From contig NZ_CP013747.1 of the NCBI RefSeq assembly GCF_001484605.1, positions 682,001 through 746,000 of the forward strand: 64,000 nucleotides of DNA, in the 5' to 3' direction. The stretch is from Pseudarthrobacter sulfonivorans (GTDB taxonomy: Bacteria > Actinomycetota > Actinomycetes > Actinomycetales > Micrococcaceae). Both the position numbers and the translations under genes were made by a program. Of this stretch, positions 14,532 through 24,910 are shown piece after piece (within the stretch, counting starts at the first letter, position 1; the number at the start of each line of letters is the position of its first letter). The notes below the pieces were generated by a model. That model was not told where the DNA came from and searched no databases. It saw nothing but the letters and a program-made list of their open reading frames with translations.

Positions 14532-16589
14532 TCAGGCGCCCTTCCCGGCCAGCCTTTCCAGGGCTGCGAACGCCGTTTTGCGGTCCGTGGTGGGCCAGAA
14601 CGGCGGCAGAGCAGCCCGGAGGAATCCGGCGTAGCGCTCGGTGGCAAGCCGGGAATCAAGCACCGCCACCACGCCCTTGTCTCCGGTGGAACGGATCAGC
14701 CTGCCCGCGCCCTGGGCAAGGCGGATGGCCGCGTGAGTCGCCGAGACCGCCATAAAGCCGTTTCCGCCGGCCTGCGCAACGGCGCGGGACCGTGCTGTCA
14801 TCAGCGGGTCATCCGGCCGCGGGAACGGGATGCGGTCGATCACCACCAGCCGGCATGATCCGCCCGGAACATCAACACCCTGCCACAGGGACATGGTGCC
14901 GAACAGGCAAGTATCGGGCTCGTCCGCGAACTGCTTCACGAGGGCCGTCATGGTGGAGTCGCCCTGGCAGAGAATGCTGAGGCCAAGCCGGGGACGCATC
15001 GCCTCAGCGGCCTCCTCGGCTGCACGCCGGGACGAAAACAGGCACAGGGCACCGCCGCCGGACGCGCGGATCAGCGCCTCAAGTTCATCGAGGGCCTCCG
15101 GCGACGCCCCGCGGCCTGGCTTGGGGAGGTGCCCCGCGACGTAGAGGATCCCCTGTTTCGGATAGTCAAAGGGCGATCCGACGTCGATCCCGGTCCAGCT
15201 GGGCGCGCCCTCCCCCACCAGTCCCAAGCCGCCGGCAGCCGGTTCAAACGCTGAGCCGATGGCAAGCGTTGCAGAGGTCAGCACCACGGTGTGGCCGGCG
15301 AACAGCCCCTCGCGGAGCTTGCCGGCAACGCTGAGCGGCGCGATGTTGACCAGGGCCGGCGCGGACTCGTCTGGCTGCGCATAGCCCTGCTGCGGATCGA
15401 AGGAACTTGCGCGGGAAAACCACACCACTTCCCGGTTTTCCCGGGCAACAATCAGCCGTTCGCAAAGTTCGAGGATCAGCATCAGGCGTGACCGCGCGAG
15501 CTGCCGCCCGCCGTCGGCCGTTTGGCTGCCGTCACCCTTGGAATCGGACAGGGCAGCGCGGCAGGCCTCACGCAACTGGTCCACGCAGTCCAACTGTTCG
15601 TCGTTGAGGCCGTTGGGGAGCAGCCCGTTGGGCACTCCGGCAAGGGCGAGTTCCAGGTTGGCGGCAGCGGCGTTGAGCGCATCCACCGTGATGGCCGTGT
15701 GCTTCCGTGCGCCCGACGCCGCAGCGTGGACCATTGCCACGGAGAGTTGCCCCGACACCGCCCCGGTGACCCGGTCCTGCAGTTCGTGCGCCTCATCCAC
15801 CACCACAACGTCGTATTCGGGCAACACTGCGAGGCCTTCAAAGGCGCTGACGGCGAGCATGGCATGGTTGGTGACCACAACGTCGGCCTCGGCGGCGTCG
15901 TGGCGCGCCAGTTCACTGAAGCATTCGGCTGCCATGGGGCATTTTTGGGCCCCCAGGCATTCCATGGATGTCACCGAAACCTGCCGCCAGGCCCGGTCAG
16001 TAACGCCGGGAAGCAGTTCGTCACGGTCGCCCGTGGTGGTCTTCTCCGCCCACTCTCGCAGGCGCACCACTTCCTTGCCCAGCTGGGACGACGGCCCGCC
16101 CAATGCGGCGGCGAAATGCGGGACGCTGGTGTCTTCGCCGAGGGAGAACAGCTGGCCCTCGGCGGGTTCCTCGGAGGGGAACCCGCCTTCGAGCTTGTGC
16201 TGGCAGACATAGTTGGAGCGGCCCTTGACCAGGGCCACCTTGACAGGGCGGTCCAGGGCAGGGGTGATGGTCTTCAGCAGCCGGGGAAGGTCGCGGCCCA
16301 CGATCTGGGTCTGCAGCGCAAGCGTGGCCGTTGACACCAAGGTGGGCTTGTTGCTCACGAGCGAGTGCGCAATGAGCGGAATCAGGTAGGCCAGCGACTT
16401 TCCGGTCCCCGTTCCGGCCTGAACCAGGAGGTGGTCGCCGGTTTCGATGGCCTTGGCCACCTGCCTGGCCATCTCGTGCTGCCCGCTGCGGCTTTGACCG
16501 CCCATGCCGGCCACGGCGCGGTCAAGCAGTTCGATCACGAACTGCTCGCCGGCCGTACCTTTGACTTCCCCCGCCGCAACCTCAGTCAT
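14532..16589 (-). CDS. dinG: DinG/XPD-like ATP-dependent DNA helicase
   Basis: A 685-residue superfamily 2 helicase with an iron-sulfur cluster domain. Walker A is AGTGTGKS (58-65); four cysteines that can bind 4Fe-4S are C129, C211, C217 and C223; the DEAH box is at 265-268; and C-terminal motifs include LFSSRRAAEEA, FGTMSLWQGVDVPG and QGAGRLIRS. DinG-type helicases unwind DNA 5'-3', including D-loops and R-loops. The ATG at 16589 overlaps the hflX stop by 8 nt (ATGACTGA), so the two are probably coupled. It converges on lexA. No LexA box was seen upstream of the pair. Confidence 0.9.
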   Translation of the reverse strand: MTEVAAGEVKGTAGEQFVIELLDRAVAGMGGQSRSGQHEMARQVAKAIETGDHLLVQAGTGTGKSLAYLIPLIAHSLVSNKPTLVSTATLALQTQIVGRDLPRLLKTITPALDRPVKVALVKGRSNYVCQHKLEGGFPSEEPAEGQLFSLGEDTSVPHFAAALGGPSSQLGKEVVRLREWAEKTTTGDRDELLPGVTDRAWRQVSVTSMECLGAQKCPMAAECFSELARHDAAEADVVVTNHAMLAVSAFEGLAVLPEYDVVVVDEAHELQDRVTGAVSGQLSVAMVHAAASGARKHTAITVDALNAAAANLELALAGVPNGLLPNGLNDEQLDCVDQLREACRAALSDSKGDGSQTADGGRQLARSRLMLILELCERLIVARENREVVWFSRASSFDPQQGYAQPDESAPALVNIAPLSVAGKLREGLFAGHTVVLTSATLAIGSAFEPAAGGLGLVGEGAPSWTGIDVGSPFDYPKQGILYVAGHLPKPGRGASPEALDELEALIRASGGGALCLFSSRRAAEEAAEAMRPRLGLSILCQGDSTMTALVKQFADEPDTCLFGTMSLWQGVDVPGGSCRLVVIDRIPFPRPDDPLMTARSRAVAQAGGNGFMAVSATHAAIRLAQGAGRLIRSTGDKGVVAVLDSRLATERYAGFLRAALPPFWPTTDRKTAFAALERLAGKGA

Positions 16590-18147
16590 GGTTGATGAAG
16601 GATTCCAGTTCAGCCGCAAGGCCCTCCCGCACCATCACCACAGCGCGGGTACCGTGCTCGCCGTGATCCAGGCTCAGGATCTCGGCATCGGTCTCGTGCA
16701 GTTTGCTGATCAGGTCACCGCGGTCGTAGGGAATAAGGAGCTCCAGCTTCACGCCGGGCCGCGGAATCCCGTCACTGATGGCCCGCAGCAGTTCGGCGAT
16801 CCCCTGGCCGGTGCGGGCCGAGACCACCACGTGGCGCGGTTCTCGCTGCTTGAGGCGCTCCACCACAAACGGATCCGCGGCATCGGCCTTGTTCAGGACA
16901 ATGATCTCGGGCACTTTGCGGGCATCCACTTCGCTGAAGACCTTGCGGACTGCAGCAATCTGGCCCTCGGGGTCCGGGTGGGACACGTCCACCACGTGCA
17001 GGATCAGATCCGCGTCAGCCACTTCCTCCAACGTGGAGCGGAAAGCCTCCACCAACTGCGTGGGCAGCGACCGGACAAAACCCACGGTGTCCGCCAGGGT
17101 GTATCCCAGGCCGTCGGAGGTCTCGGCCTTTCGCACGGTGGGATCCAGGGTGGCGAACAGTGCGTTCTCCACCAGCACGCCGGCGTCGGTCAGCCTGTTC
17201 AGCAGCGATGACTTCCCGGCGTTCGTGTACCCGGCAATCGCAACGGAAGGCACTGAATTACGACGGCGGTTGGCCCGCTTGGTTTCCCGTGCCGGCTTCA
17301 TTGCCGCGATCTCGCGCCGCAGTTTGGCCATGCGGGTGCGGATCCGGCGGCGGTCCAGTTCGATTTTTGTTTCACCGGGTCCGCGCGAACCCATGCCGGC
17401 GCCGGCGCCGCCCACCTGGCCACCGGCCTGGCGGGACATCGAGTCACCCCAGCCGCGCAGTCGCGGCAGGAGGTATTCGAGCTGCGCCAGCTCCACCTGG
17501 GCCTTACCTTCACGGCTCTTGGCGTGCTGGGCGAAGATGTCCAGGATCAGGGCAGTGCGGTCAATGACTTTGACCTTGACGATGTCCTCAAGGCTACGCC
17601 TCTGGGACGGTGCCAGCTCGGCATCCACCACAACGGTGTCAGCCCCGGTGGCCATCACGATTTCCTTGAGCTCAAGGGCCTTTCCGGAACCCAGGAACGT
17701 GCCCGGGTCCGGTTTGGCACGGCGCTGCACCATCCCGTCCAGGACTTCCGAGCCTGCTGTTTCGGCGAGGGCGGCGAGCTCACGCAGGGAATTCTCCGCG
17801 TCCGCCAAGGTGCCTTCGGACCATAGCCCGGCCAGGACCACACGTTCGAGCCGCAGTTGCCGGTATTCGACCTCGGTGACATCTTCGAGTTCGGTGGACA
17901 GCCCGGCCACGCGCTTCAGTGCCCGGCGTTCCTCCCGGTCCTGCTGGTCGCCGTCGTAGCTGGTGTGTTCGTCGTCCAAGCGGGAGATCGCCTGGGCCCT
18001 GCCGAACACGCCCTTGTCACCGTCTGCGGCGGTGACGTTCCTGGCCGGTACGTCCTTGGCGAGAATCCGGTCGATGACAGCTTGGATCTCCTCGGGACTC
18101 ATGTCCTGGGCTGCTGGATCTGAACCGGTGTTGGGCTGGCTGGTCAT
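16582..18147 (-). CDS. hflX: GTPase HflX (ribosome-splitting factor)
   Basis: A 521-residue TRAFAC GTPase that binds the 50S subunit and dissociates stalled ribosomes. The N-terminal HflX domain (about 95-290) contains the glycine-rich GGQVGGAGAGMGSRGPGET. The G domain begins at SVAIAGYTNAGKSS (P-loop 306-313), followed by DTVGF and LNKAD. The ATG at 18147 has AAAGGAG just upstream; a second ATG at 18237, also with a good AGGAGG, would add 30 variable residues, so the start is uncertain. Its 3' end overlaps the helicase gene. Confidence 0.93.
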   Translation of the reverse strand: MTSQPNTGSDPAAQDMSPEEIQAVIDRILAKDVPARNVTAADGDKGVFGRAQAISRLDDEHTSYDGDQQDREERRALKRVAGLSTELEDVTEVEYRQLRLERVVLAGLWSEGTLADAENSLRELAALAETAGSEVLDGMVQRRAKPDPGTFLGSGKALELKEIVMATGADTVVVDAELAPSQRRSLEDIVKVKVIDRTALILDIFAQHAKSREGKAQVELAQLEYLLPRLRGWGDSMSRQAGGQVGGAGAGMGSRGPGETKIELDRRRIRTRMAKLRREIAAMKPARETKRANRRRNSVPSVAIAGYTNAGKSSLLNRLTDAGVLVENALFATLDPTVRKAETSDGLGYTLADTVGFVRSLPTQLVEAFRSTLEEVADADLILHVVDVSHPDPEGQIAAVRKVFSEVDARKVPEIIVLNKADAADPFVVERLKQREPRHVVVSARTGQGIAELLRAISDGIPRPGVKLELLIPYDRGDLISKLHETDAEILSLDHGEHGTRAVVMVREGLAAELESFINHD

Positions 18148-18587
18148 GGTCTCCTTTGAAGTTTCGGCATTTTCAGAATAGTGCCGATCGTTGTTCAGTG
18201 GTGAAGTATTCGCGCTGGGCTGACGGCTTGCAGTCATCCGGGCCTCCTGGTCTGCTGCGCGCCGGTCGGGACCGGGCCGCGCAGGGAGTCTTCGCATCCG
18301 GGGATGCGTGGAGTGGTGGAAAGCGCGGGCAAAACAGCAAGGACCGGCGGCGGCAGATCGCTCGAGTATTGCCCGGCGGCATACCAGATACGGAAGACCT
18401 GGCATGTGGCGCACTTGCGGAAGGTTAATACCTGCATCGCTGCGGGGCACGGCTTCGGAACAGGCGGCGTCCGGGAGGGACACCGGCCGTGCCGGCTACT
18501 CGAAGATCAAGAACATGGGTTCAAGATTAGCAGAAGCGGTGCCCGCGGTTTCGCATTGTCCACCCCGGCCAACTAATCTGGCCAGTT

Positions 18588-19202
18588 ATGGAGTCCGCAC
18601 ACTATTTCAGCGCATCGCCCGCCGGGCCGTTCACCCGCAAGCCGCTCACCGTGGAATTGGCCGGCGAGACGCGCACGCTGCAGACGTCCGGCGGCATCTT
18701 CAGCCCCGACGGCATCGACAAGGGGACGGCGGTGCTCCTGGCCGAGGTCCCGGCCCCGGACCCCACCGGCAACCTCCTTGACATCGGCTGCGGCTGGGGG
18801 CCCATTGCCCTCACGCTCGCATTGCGGGCGCCACACGCCAAGGTCTACGCAGTGGACGTCAATGAACGCTGCATCACGCTGACCAACGAGAATGCGGCCC
18901 TGCTGGGCCTGGGCAACGTGCTGGCCAGCACGCCGGAGGCGGTGGACCCGGACCTGCGCTTTGACACGATCTGGTCCAATCCGCCCATCCGGATCGGCAA
19001 GGATGAACTCCACAGCCTCCTGAAGCTGTGGCTGCCCCGGCTGGCGCCGGGCGGCTCCGCGTGGCTAGTGGTCCAAAAAAACCTGGGCTCGGATACGCTT
19101 CAGCGCTGGCTCGCGACGGAACTGGATGCATCCTTCGCCGTGAGCCGGGAGTCCACGTCCAAGTCCTTCCGCATCCTTCGAGTCAGGAAAGCGTCCCAGT
19201 AG
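18588..19202 (+). CDS. RsmC-like class I SAM-dependent methyltransferase
   Basis: A 204-residue Rossmann methyltransferase. Motif I is LLDIGCGWGPIAL (about 63-75), and the catalytic SNPPIRIGK (about 130) is the NPP motif of N-methyltransferases acting on guanine or adenine. The size and order match the catalytic half of RsmC/RlmG enzymes that make m2G in rRNA; the target is not proven. It is divergent from hflX, and its last 20 bases overlap the 3' end of dapF on the opposite strand. Confidence 0.85.
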   Translation: MESAHYFSASPAGPFTRKPLTVELAGETRTLQTSGGIFSPDGIDKGTAVLLAEVPAPDPTGNLLDIGCGWGPIALTLALRAPHAKVYAVDVNERCITLTNENAALLGLGNVLASTPEAVDPDLRFDTIWSNPPIRIGKDELHSLLKLWLPRLAPGGSAWLVVQKNLGSDTLQRWLATELDASFAVSRESTSKSFRILRVRKASQ

Positions 19203-20127
19203 CCACAATTACGGCGGGCCCGCTGAGCTCGACGTGCTCGTGCCCGCCCGCCCCGGCGAAGAACTTGACCCCGACGACGCCGCCCGGCACGTTGACCTGC
19301 CAGGAGTCCGGCGCTTCCGCCCCGGCCCAGTGCCGGATGGCCACTGCGGCGGCGCACGCGCCTGTTCCACAGGACTGGGTCTCGCCCACACCCCGCTCAT
19401 GGACGCGCATGGTGATGGTGCCGATCCCGTTGTGGACCAGCGGTTCGGCAGGCACGACGAATTCAACGTTGGTTCCATTGGCCGGCACCGGATCGACCTT
19501 CGGAGCAGTGTAGAGCCTGGTGGCTTCCAATTCGGACAGTTCAGCCAGTGCCACCACGGTGTGCGGGTTGCCCATGCTCACTGACAGGGCCGGGCGGGGC
19601 ACTTCCAAGCCCTCTGCGGTTACCAGCGAGTCCATGGCTTTCGCCGTCGCGTCGCCGGGGAAAATGAATTCCCACGGCCCCATGTCCACCGCATAGCTGT
19701 CCCCTGTCCGGACCACGGTCTTGACGCCGCCGCGAGTCCCGATGGTGAGCGCGCCGCCGTCGGGCAGGTCAACCAAGCCCTCGGCACGCAGGAAGTGCAC
19801 AAATACGCGGACCCCGTTGCCGCACATTTCCGAGAGCGACCCGTCGCCGTTGCGGTAGTCCATGAACCATTCGGCCTCGGGGCTGCTAAGCAACAGCTCG
19901 CGGCCTTCGGAGAGATACCGGGAGGGGACGGCCCGGATCAGTCCGTCGCCGCCGATCCCGCGGTGACGGTCGCAGAGCGCGGCTACCTGGCCGGCGTCGA
20001 TGGTGTGGACGCCGTCGGGGTCGGCGACCAGCACAAAGTCGTTGCCGGTGCCGTGTCCCTTGGAGAAGCGGAGTCCGCCCAAGGTGTGGAAGACGGGCTC
20101 TGTGGTCTCTGCGGGAGTTGCGTCCAT
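19183..20127 (-). CDS. dapF: diaminopimelate epimerase
   Basis: A 314-residue cofactor-independent epimerase converting LL-DAP to meso-DAP for lysine and peptidoglycan. The two catalytic cysteines are visible: C102 in EMCGNGVR and C253 in ETQSCGTGACA, and the substrate-binding GHGTGNDF lies near residue 24. The two-domain length is normal. It follows miaA with about 9 bp between and converges on the methyltransferase gene with a 20-bp overlap. Confidence 0.95.
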   Translation of the reverse strand: MDATPAETTEPVFHTLGGLRFSKGHGTGNDFVLVADPDGVHTIDAGQVAALCDRHRGIGGDGLIRAVPSRYLSEGRELLLSSPEAEWFMDYRNGDGSLSEMCGNGVRVFVHFLRAEGLVDLPDGGALTIGTRGGVKTVVRTGDSYAVDMGPWEFIFPGDATAKAMDSLVTAEGLEVPRPALSVSMGNPHTVVALAELSELEATRLYTAPKVDPVPANGTNVEFVVPAEPLVHNGIGTITMRVHERGVGETQSCGTGACAAAVAIRHWAGAEAPDSWQVNVPGGVVGVKFFAGAGGHEHVELSGPAVIVATGTLS

Positions 20128-20136
20128 GGTCCTAGA

Positions 20137-21033
20137 TTACCGGCTGAGAGCCACGGCCCGGGCCGCAAGGTCCGGCGCCTGCCAGTCCAGCCAGGCGATG
20201 CGGGGATCGGCGCGGAACCATGTGAGCTGGCGCCTGGCGAACTGCCGGGTGGCCACAATGGTGTCCTCGGCTGCCTCGGCAACTGTTGAGCCGCCGTCGA
20301 GCACTTTCAGGAACTGTGCATAGCCGAGGGCCCGCGGCGCGGTCTTGCCGCCGCGGAGACCGGCCGTGTCCAGCCGGAGCACTTCCCCCAACAGCCCCTG
20401 GTCCACCATGTTGTGGACGCGCTGGGCCAGCCGTTCACGGAGGACATCGCGGTCCACGGACAGGCCGATCTGGACGGCAGGCTGGAAATACTCCCGCTGG
20501 GGCATAAAGGAGCTGAAGGGCCGGCCGGTGAGCTCATGGACTTCGAGCGCCCTGATGATCCGGCGCGCATCGGAGACACGGCCCGCTGACACCGGATCCA
20601 CCTCCCGGAGCCGCGCCAGGAGGGCATCCTGGCCGGCTTCATCGAACTCAGCCTCGAGCCGCTGCCGGAGGACAGGATCCGTGCCGGGGAATTCGAGGAC
20701 GTCGAGGGCAGCCCGAACGTAGAGACCCGAACCGCCCGCCAGAATGGCGCGTTTGCCGCGCGCGTGGATATCGCTGACGATGCTCCGGGCCTGCTGTTGG
20801 AAGTCTGAAACGCTGGCCTCCTCCGTGACGTCCAGGATGTCCAGAAGGTGGTGGGGAACGCCCTTGCGCTCTGCCGGCGTGATCTTGGCGGTGCCTATGT
20901 CCATCCCGCGATAGAACTGCATGGCGTCGGCATTGATGACCTCGCCGTCCAGCTCCAGGGCAAGGTTCACGGCTAGGTCGGACTTACCTGACCCTGTGGG
21001 ACCAACAACAGCAATAACCGGAGGTTGGACCAC
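20137..21033 (-). CDS. miaA: tRNA dimethylallyltransferase
   Basis: A 298-residue enzyme that transfers a dimethylallyl group to N6 of A37 in tRNAs reading UNN codons. The P-loop GPTGSGKS is at 11-18, with [16 protein letters not shown] following, GGSGLYVRA near residue 100, and LTGRPFS. It acts directly upstream of MiaB in the same modification pathway. It is separated from miaB by 3 bp and from dapF by about 9 bp, so the three are probably cotranscribed. Confidence 0.95.
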   Translation of the reverse strand: MVQPPVIAVVGPTGSGKSDLAVNLALELDGEVINADAMQFYRGMDIGTAKITPAERKGVPHHLLDILDVTEEASVSDFQQQARSIVSDIHARGKRAILAGGSGLYVRAALDVLEFPGTDPVLRQRLEAEFDEAGQDALLARLREVDPVSAGRVSDARRIIRALEVHELTGRPFSSFMPQREYFQPAVQIGLSVDRDVLRERLAQRVHNMVDQGLLGEVLRLDTAGLRGGKTAPRALGYAQFLKVLDGGSTVAEAAEDTIVATRQFARRQLTWFRADPRIAWLDWQAPDLAARAVALSR

Positions 21034-21036
21034 CGG

Positions 21037-22584
21037 TCAGCGGCTCCGTACCGGCAGCGTGGGCATGCCCAGCGAGACTCCGGTGCGGCTGGCGCCGCCT
21101 GCGGCAGCCGGCACGGGAGCGCCGCACGAATCTGCCTGGGACCTGTCCCAGGCGTCCCCAGCGCGGGAACGCCGCAGGCTGTAGTCCTGCAACGACGGGT
21201 CGGCCACGAGGTGGAAGGCTGCGGCTTCGGTGATTGTGACGGTGACCAGGTCCCCCGGACGCGGCACTTCTGCCCCCTCGGGAACGGAGAAGTGCACGAG
21301 CCGCTGGTCCTGGGACCGGCCCGACAGCCTGTGGGTTTCTTCGGACTTGCGCCCTGAGTGGGCGGTGACCATCACCTCTACCCTGCGGCCAAGCTGCGTG
21401 GCGTTTTCCTCGGCGGCGATCCTGTCCTGCAGTGCGGTCAGGCGTTCAAATCGCTCCTGGACCACGGCCTTGGGAAGCTGGTCCGGCAAGTCTGCGGCGG
21501 GAGTACCCGGACGCTTCGAGTACTGGAAGGTGAAAGCCGTGGCGAAGCGCGACTGCTCCACAACGTCAAGCGTGGCCTGGAAGTCTTCCTCGGTTTCGCC
21601 GGGGAAGCCGACAATGATGTCAGTGGAGATCGCGGCGTGCGGGATCTTCTCGCGGACCTTGTCCAGGATGCCTAAAAACTTGGTGGAGCGGTAGGACCGT
21701 TTCATGTCCTTCAGGACTTTGTCGGACCCGGACTGCAGCGGCATGTGCAGCTGCGGCATCACGTTGGGGGTTTCGGCCATGGCGTCTATGACATCGTCGG
21801 TGAAGGCGGCGGGGTGGGGGCTGGTGAAGCGGACCCGTTCCAGGCCTTTGATTTCGCCGCACGCGCGCAGGAGTTTGGAGAACGCCTGCCGGTCGCCGAA
21901 CTCCACACCGTAAGAGTTCACGTTCTGACCCAGCAGGGTGACTTCGATGGCGCCGTCATCCACCAGGGCCTGGATTTCAGCCAGGATGTCGCCCGGGCGG
22001 CGGTCCTTTTCCTTCCCGCGCAGGGCCGGGACGATGCAGAACGTGCAGGTGTTGTTGCAGCCGACCGAGATGGAAACCCAGCCGGAATAGACCGAGTCAC
22101 GCTTGGTGGGCAGCGTGGAGGGGAAGACGTCCAGGGATTCGAGGATCTCCAGCTGGGCTTCGTTGTTGTGCCGGGCCCGGTCCAACAGTGCCGGGAGGGC
22201 TCCGACGTTGTGGGTGCCGAAGACAGCGTCCACCCAGGGAGCCTTCTTGAGGATGGTCTCGCGGTCCTTCTGGGCCAGGCAGCCTCCCACGGCGATCTGC
22301 ATACCCGGGTTGGCGGCCTTGACGGGCGCCAGCATGCCCAGGTTGCCGTAGAGCTTGTTGTCCGCGTTTTCCCGGACGGCGCAGGTGTTGAACACCACGA
22401 CGTCGGCCTGCTCACCGCTTGCCGGTACGTAGCCCGCGTCTTCGAGCATGCCGGCCATCCGCTCCGAATCATGCACGTTCATCTGGCAGCCGAAGGTGCG
22501 CACCTGATAGGTACGGGGCTGCTGGAGGGCTGGGTCGGCTGACGGGGCGGTACCGGATGCGGGGGAAGGAATGGTCAAACTCAC
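21037..22584 (-). CDS. miaB: tRNA-2-methylthio-N6-dimethylallyladenosine synthase
   Basis: A 515-residue radical-SAM methylthiotransferase acting on i6A37 made by MiaA. The auxiliary cluster cysteines are C33, C68 and C102 in the N-terminal UPF0004 domain. The radical-SAM CxxxCxxC is GCNNTCTFC (C176, C180, C183). A C-terminal TRAM domain follows ([16 protein letters not shown] to [12 protein letters not shown]). About 50 further residues rich in Ala/Gly/Ser make the protein longer than usual. It lies between recX and miaA on the same strand. Confidence 0.95.
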   Translation of the reverse strand: MSLTIPSPASGTAPSADPALQQPRTYQVRTFGCQMNVHDSERMAGMLEDAGYVPASGEQADVVVFNTCAVRENADNKLYGNLGMLAPVKAANPGMQIAVGGCLAQKDRETILKKAPWVDAVFGTHNVGALPALLDRARHNNEAQLEILESLDVFPSTLPTKRDSVYSGWVSISVGCNNTCTFCIVPALRGKEKDRRPGDILAEIQALVDDGAIEVTLLGQNVNSYGVEFGDRQAFSKLLRACGEIKGLERVRFTSPHPAAFTDDVIDAMAETPNVMPQLHMPLQSGSDKVLKDMKRSYRSTKFLGILDKVREKIPHAAISTDIIVGFPGETEEDFQATLDVVEQSRFATAFTFQYSKRPGTPAADLPDQLPKAVVQERFERLTALQDRIAAEENATQLGRRVEVMVTAHSGRKSEETHRLSGRSQDQRLVHFSVPEGAEVPRPGDLVTVTITEAAAFHLVADPSLQDYSLRRSRAGDAWDRSQADSCGAPVPAAAGGASRTGVSLGMPTLPVRSR

Positions 22585-22661
22585 CTGTTAAGGGTACCGG
22601 CTCGCTACGGTTGCGGGATCGCTCAGGTTGCCGTATCGGCGGGGGCGCCGTTACGGCGGGC

Positions 22662-23366
22662 CTATGGATCCAGCAGGCCATCCGGTGCGTCTGTCTGGGT
22701 CTCCGCATGTGCGTCGAGCACCTCGCCGACGATCCGGAACGCCTGCGACGGCTGATAGCCCTTGCGGGCAAGCATTGACGCCAGCCGCCGCGTGATCTTG
22801 TCCCGCTCGGCGCGGTCCGACAAATCCGTGCCTGCCCGGAGCTTGCGTTCCACCAGGAGCCGGGCCGACTCTTCCTCGTCCGCATCGGAAAGCTGTTCCA
22901 GCGCGGCGGCGGCGGTGTCTGCGTCAATTCCTTTGTCCGCCAGCTCGCGCCGGAGGGCCCCCTTGGCGAGCTTCCGCGACTGCGACCGGCTGCGCACCCA
23001 CATGTCGGCGAACTCGGCGTCGTCAATGAGGCGGACCTCCTGGAAACGGTCCAGGACGGCTTCCGCCACATCGTCCGGAATGTTCCGCTCGGCCAGTTTC
23101 CGCGACAGCTGCAGCCGGCTCTTGGCCGAACTGGTCAGCTGCCGCAACACAATGGCCCGCGCCACGGATGCTGGATCCGGTTCGGCGCCTGGGTTTGCTT
23201 CAGCGTCTCCGGCGATGGCAGCATCCGGATCGGGTCCGTCCGGCCCGAAGCCGGGGCGTCCGCCCCGTCTCCGCTGCCGTCGCCCCGATCCGGTGTCCTG
23301 CCCGGCCGCACGCCATCCGGCGCTCTGCCCGGCCGTCACGTCAGGGGCGTCCCTAGAAGCCGTCAA
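22662..23366 (-). CDS. recX: RecA regulatory protein RecX
   Basis: A 234-residue protein. The C-terminal 150 residues are a RecX helical repeat domain ([55 protein letters not shown]), and the first 80 are a low-complexity Arg/Gly/Pro-rich tail. RecX caps and destabilises RecA filaments. Its ATG lies inside the end of recA with a 14-nt overlap, so translation is coupled and RecX would be induced with RecA. Confidence 0.92.
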   Translation of the reverse strand: MTASRDAPDVTAGQSAGWRAAGQDTGSGRRQRRRGGRPGFGPDGPDPDAAIAGDAEANPGAEPDPASVARAIVLRQLTSSAKSRLQLSRKLAERNIPDDVAEAVLDRFQEVRLIDDAEFADMWVRSRSQSRKLAKGALRRELADKGIDADTAAAALEQLSDADEEESARLLVERKLRAGTDLSDRAERDKITRRLASMLARKGYQPSQAFRIVGEVLDAHAETQTDAPDGLLDP

Positions 23367-24411
23367 CAGCCTTCAGCTTCGGTGTGTCTTTGGCATCGGC
23401 TTCAGCGGGCTTGACTACCCCGACACCAAGCTTCTCCTTGATCAGGCGCTCCAGTTCGGTCGCCAGCTCGGGGTTGTCGCGCAGGAACCGGCGGGAGTTC
23501 TCCATGCCCTGGCCCAGCTGGTCGCCGTCGTACGTGAACCACGAGCCCGACTTCTTGATGATGCCGTGCTCAACGCCCATGTCGATGATGCCGCCCTCGC
23601 GGGAAATGCCCTGGCCATAGATGATGTCGAATTCGGCGATCTTGAAGGGCGGGGCCATCTTGTTCTTGACGATCTTGGCCTTGGTGCGGTTACCGACCGA
23701 GTCGGCACCTTCCTTGAGCGTCTGGATCCGACGGACGTCGATGCGGATGGACGCGTAGAACTTCAAGGCCTTACCGCCGGTGGTGGTCTCCGGGGAGCCG
23801 AAGAACACGCCGATCTTTTCACGGAGCTGGTTGATGAAGATGGCAGTGGTTTTGGTCTGGCTCAGGCGGCCGGTGATCTTACGCAGCGCCTGGCTCATAA
23901 GACGGGCCTGCAGACCCACGTGACTGTCGCCCATGTCACCCTCGATTTCCGCGCGCGGCACCAGGGCAGCAACGGAGTCGATGACGATGACATCCAGCGA
24001 GCCGGAGCCGATCAGCATGTCCATGATTTCCAAGGCCTGCTCGCCTGTATCCGGCTGCGAGACCAGGAGGGCGTCCGTATCCACGCCCAGCCTGGCGGCG
24101 TATTCGGGGTCCAGGGCGTGCTCGGCATCGATGAAGGCGGCAATGCCGCCCAGGCGCTGCGCGTTGGCAACGGCATGCAGGGCCACTGTGGTCTTACCCG
24201 AAGATTCCGGGCCGTAGATCTCCACGACGCGGCCGCGGGGCAGGCCGCCAATTCCCAAGGCCACGTCCAACGCGATGGATCCGGTGGGGATGACTTCGAT
24301 GGGGGCACGGACTTCATCGCCCAGCCGCATGACCGAGCCCTTGCCGAACTGCTTGTCAATCTGTGCCAGCGCTGCGTCGAGCGCCTTTTGACGATCCGGG
24401 GCTGCCGCCAT
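23353..24411 (-). CDS. recA: recombinase RecA
   Basis: A 352-residue recombinase with a Walker A GPESSGKT (67-74), Walker B in [12 protein letters not shown], loop L1/L2 regions ([28 protein letters not shown]) and the LRKITG segment. No intein is present. It drives homologous recombination and LexA autocleavage. A LexA box at 24556-24571, about 145 bp upstream, fits SOS induction. recX overlaps its 3' end. Confidence 0.98.
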   Translation of the reverse strand: MAAAPDRQKALDAALAQIDKQFGKGSVMRLGDEVRAPIEVIPTGSIALDVALGIGGLPRGRVVEIYGPESSGKTTVALHAVANAQRLGGIAAFIDAEHALDPEYAARLGVDTDALLVSQPDTGEQALEIMDMLIGSGSLDVIVIDSVAALVPRAEIEGDMGDSHVGLQARLMSQALRKITGRLSQTKTTAIFINQLREKIGVFFGSPETTTGGKALKFYASIRIDVRRIQTLKEGADSVGNRTKAKIVKNKMAPPFKIAEFDIIYGQGISREGGIIDMGVEHGIIKKSGSWFTYDGDQLGQGMENSRRFLRDNPELATELERLIKEKLGVGVVKPAEADAKDTPKLKAVDGF

Positions 24412-24555
24412 GGTTCACACCTCTAATGCTTTCTCGCTTTGGAGTGGCCTCAGCGGCCATTTCTTGGTCATCTCTGACGCTAATGGCACCCGCTGACATT
24501 CTGGCCGGATGACATCGCCTATGTGGATAACCCACTACGAAAAGCATAGCTTTAC

Positions 24556-24571
24556 CCGAACAGGTATTCGA
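24556..24571. promoter_or_regulatory. LexA (SOS) box upstream of recA
   Basis: CCGAACAGGTATTCGA differs from TCGAAC-N4-GTTCGA at two positions and keeps both CGAAC and TTCGA halves at correct spacing. It sits in the 233-bp gap between recA and the DUF3046 gene; nothing else was recognised in that gap. Confidence 0.8.
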
Positions 24572-24644
24572 ACAGATCCGGCGGCGTGTCAGCGCAGAAA
24601 GGGCGCACGTGAGCCTGGGGAATGCTGTCCGGTTGGTGGCGGCG

Positions 24645-24872
24645 TCAGTCGCGCAGGGGTTTGACGTCGCGTCCCAGGCGCCGCTCCGGCGGCACATCCT
24701 GGACATCGCAGATGGCCAACCACACGTGCCGCGGGCTCATTCCGGCCGCAAGGGCCTGGTCGGCGGTTCGCCCGCCGGCCCCGGCCAGGACCAGGGTGCT
24801 GCTCAAGACCCGGGAGTAGCCAGCCCCGAATTCGTCGTCCATAAGCCGCCAATAGTCACTGATCCGCACCAA
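24645..24872 (-). CDS. DUF3046 family protein
   Basis: A 75-residue protein matching DUF3046 throughout: SDYWRLMDDEFG near the N-terminus, TLVLAGAGGRTADQALAAG in the middle and WLAICDVQDVPPERR near the end. Actinobacteria commonly carry this gene just upstream of recA, as here. It is probably cytoplasmic; its function is unknown. Confidence 0.88.
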   Translation of the reverse strand: MVRISDYWRLMDDEFGAGYSRVLSSTLVLAGAGGRTADQALAAGMSPRHVWLAICDVQDVPPERRLGRDVKPLRD

Positions 24873-24910
24873 TAGAGTCTCTCACGGTCCCGGACCCTAG
24901 AATTGTTGCC

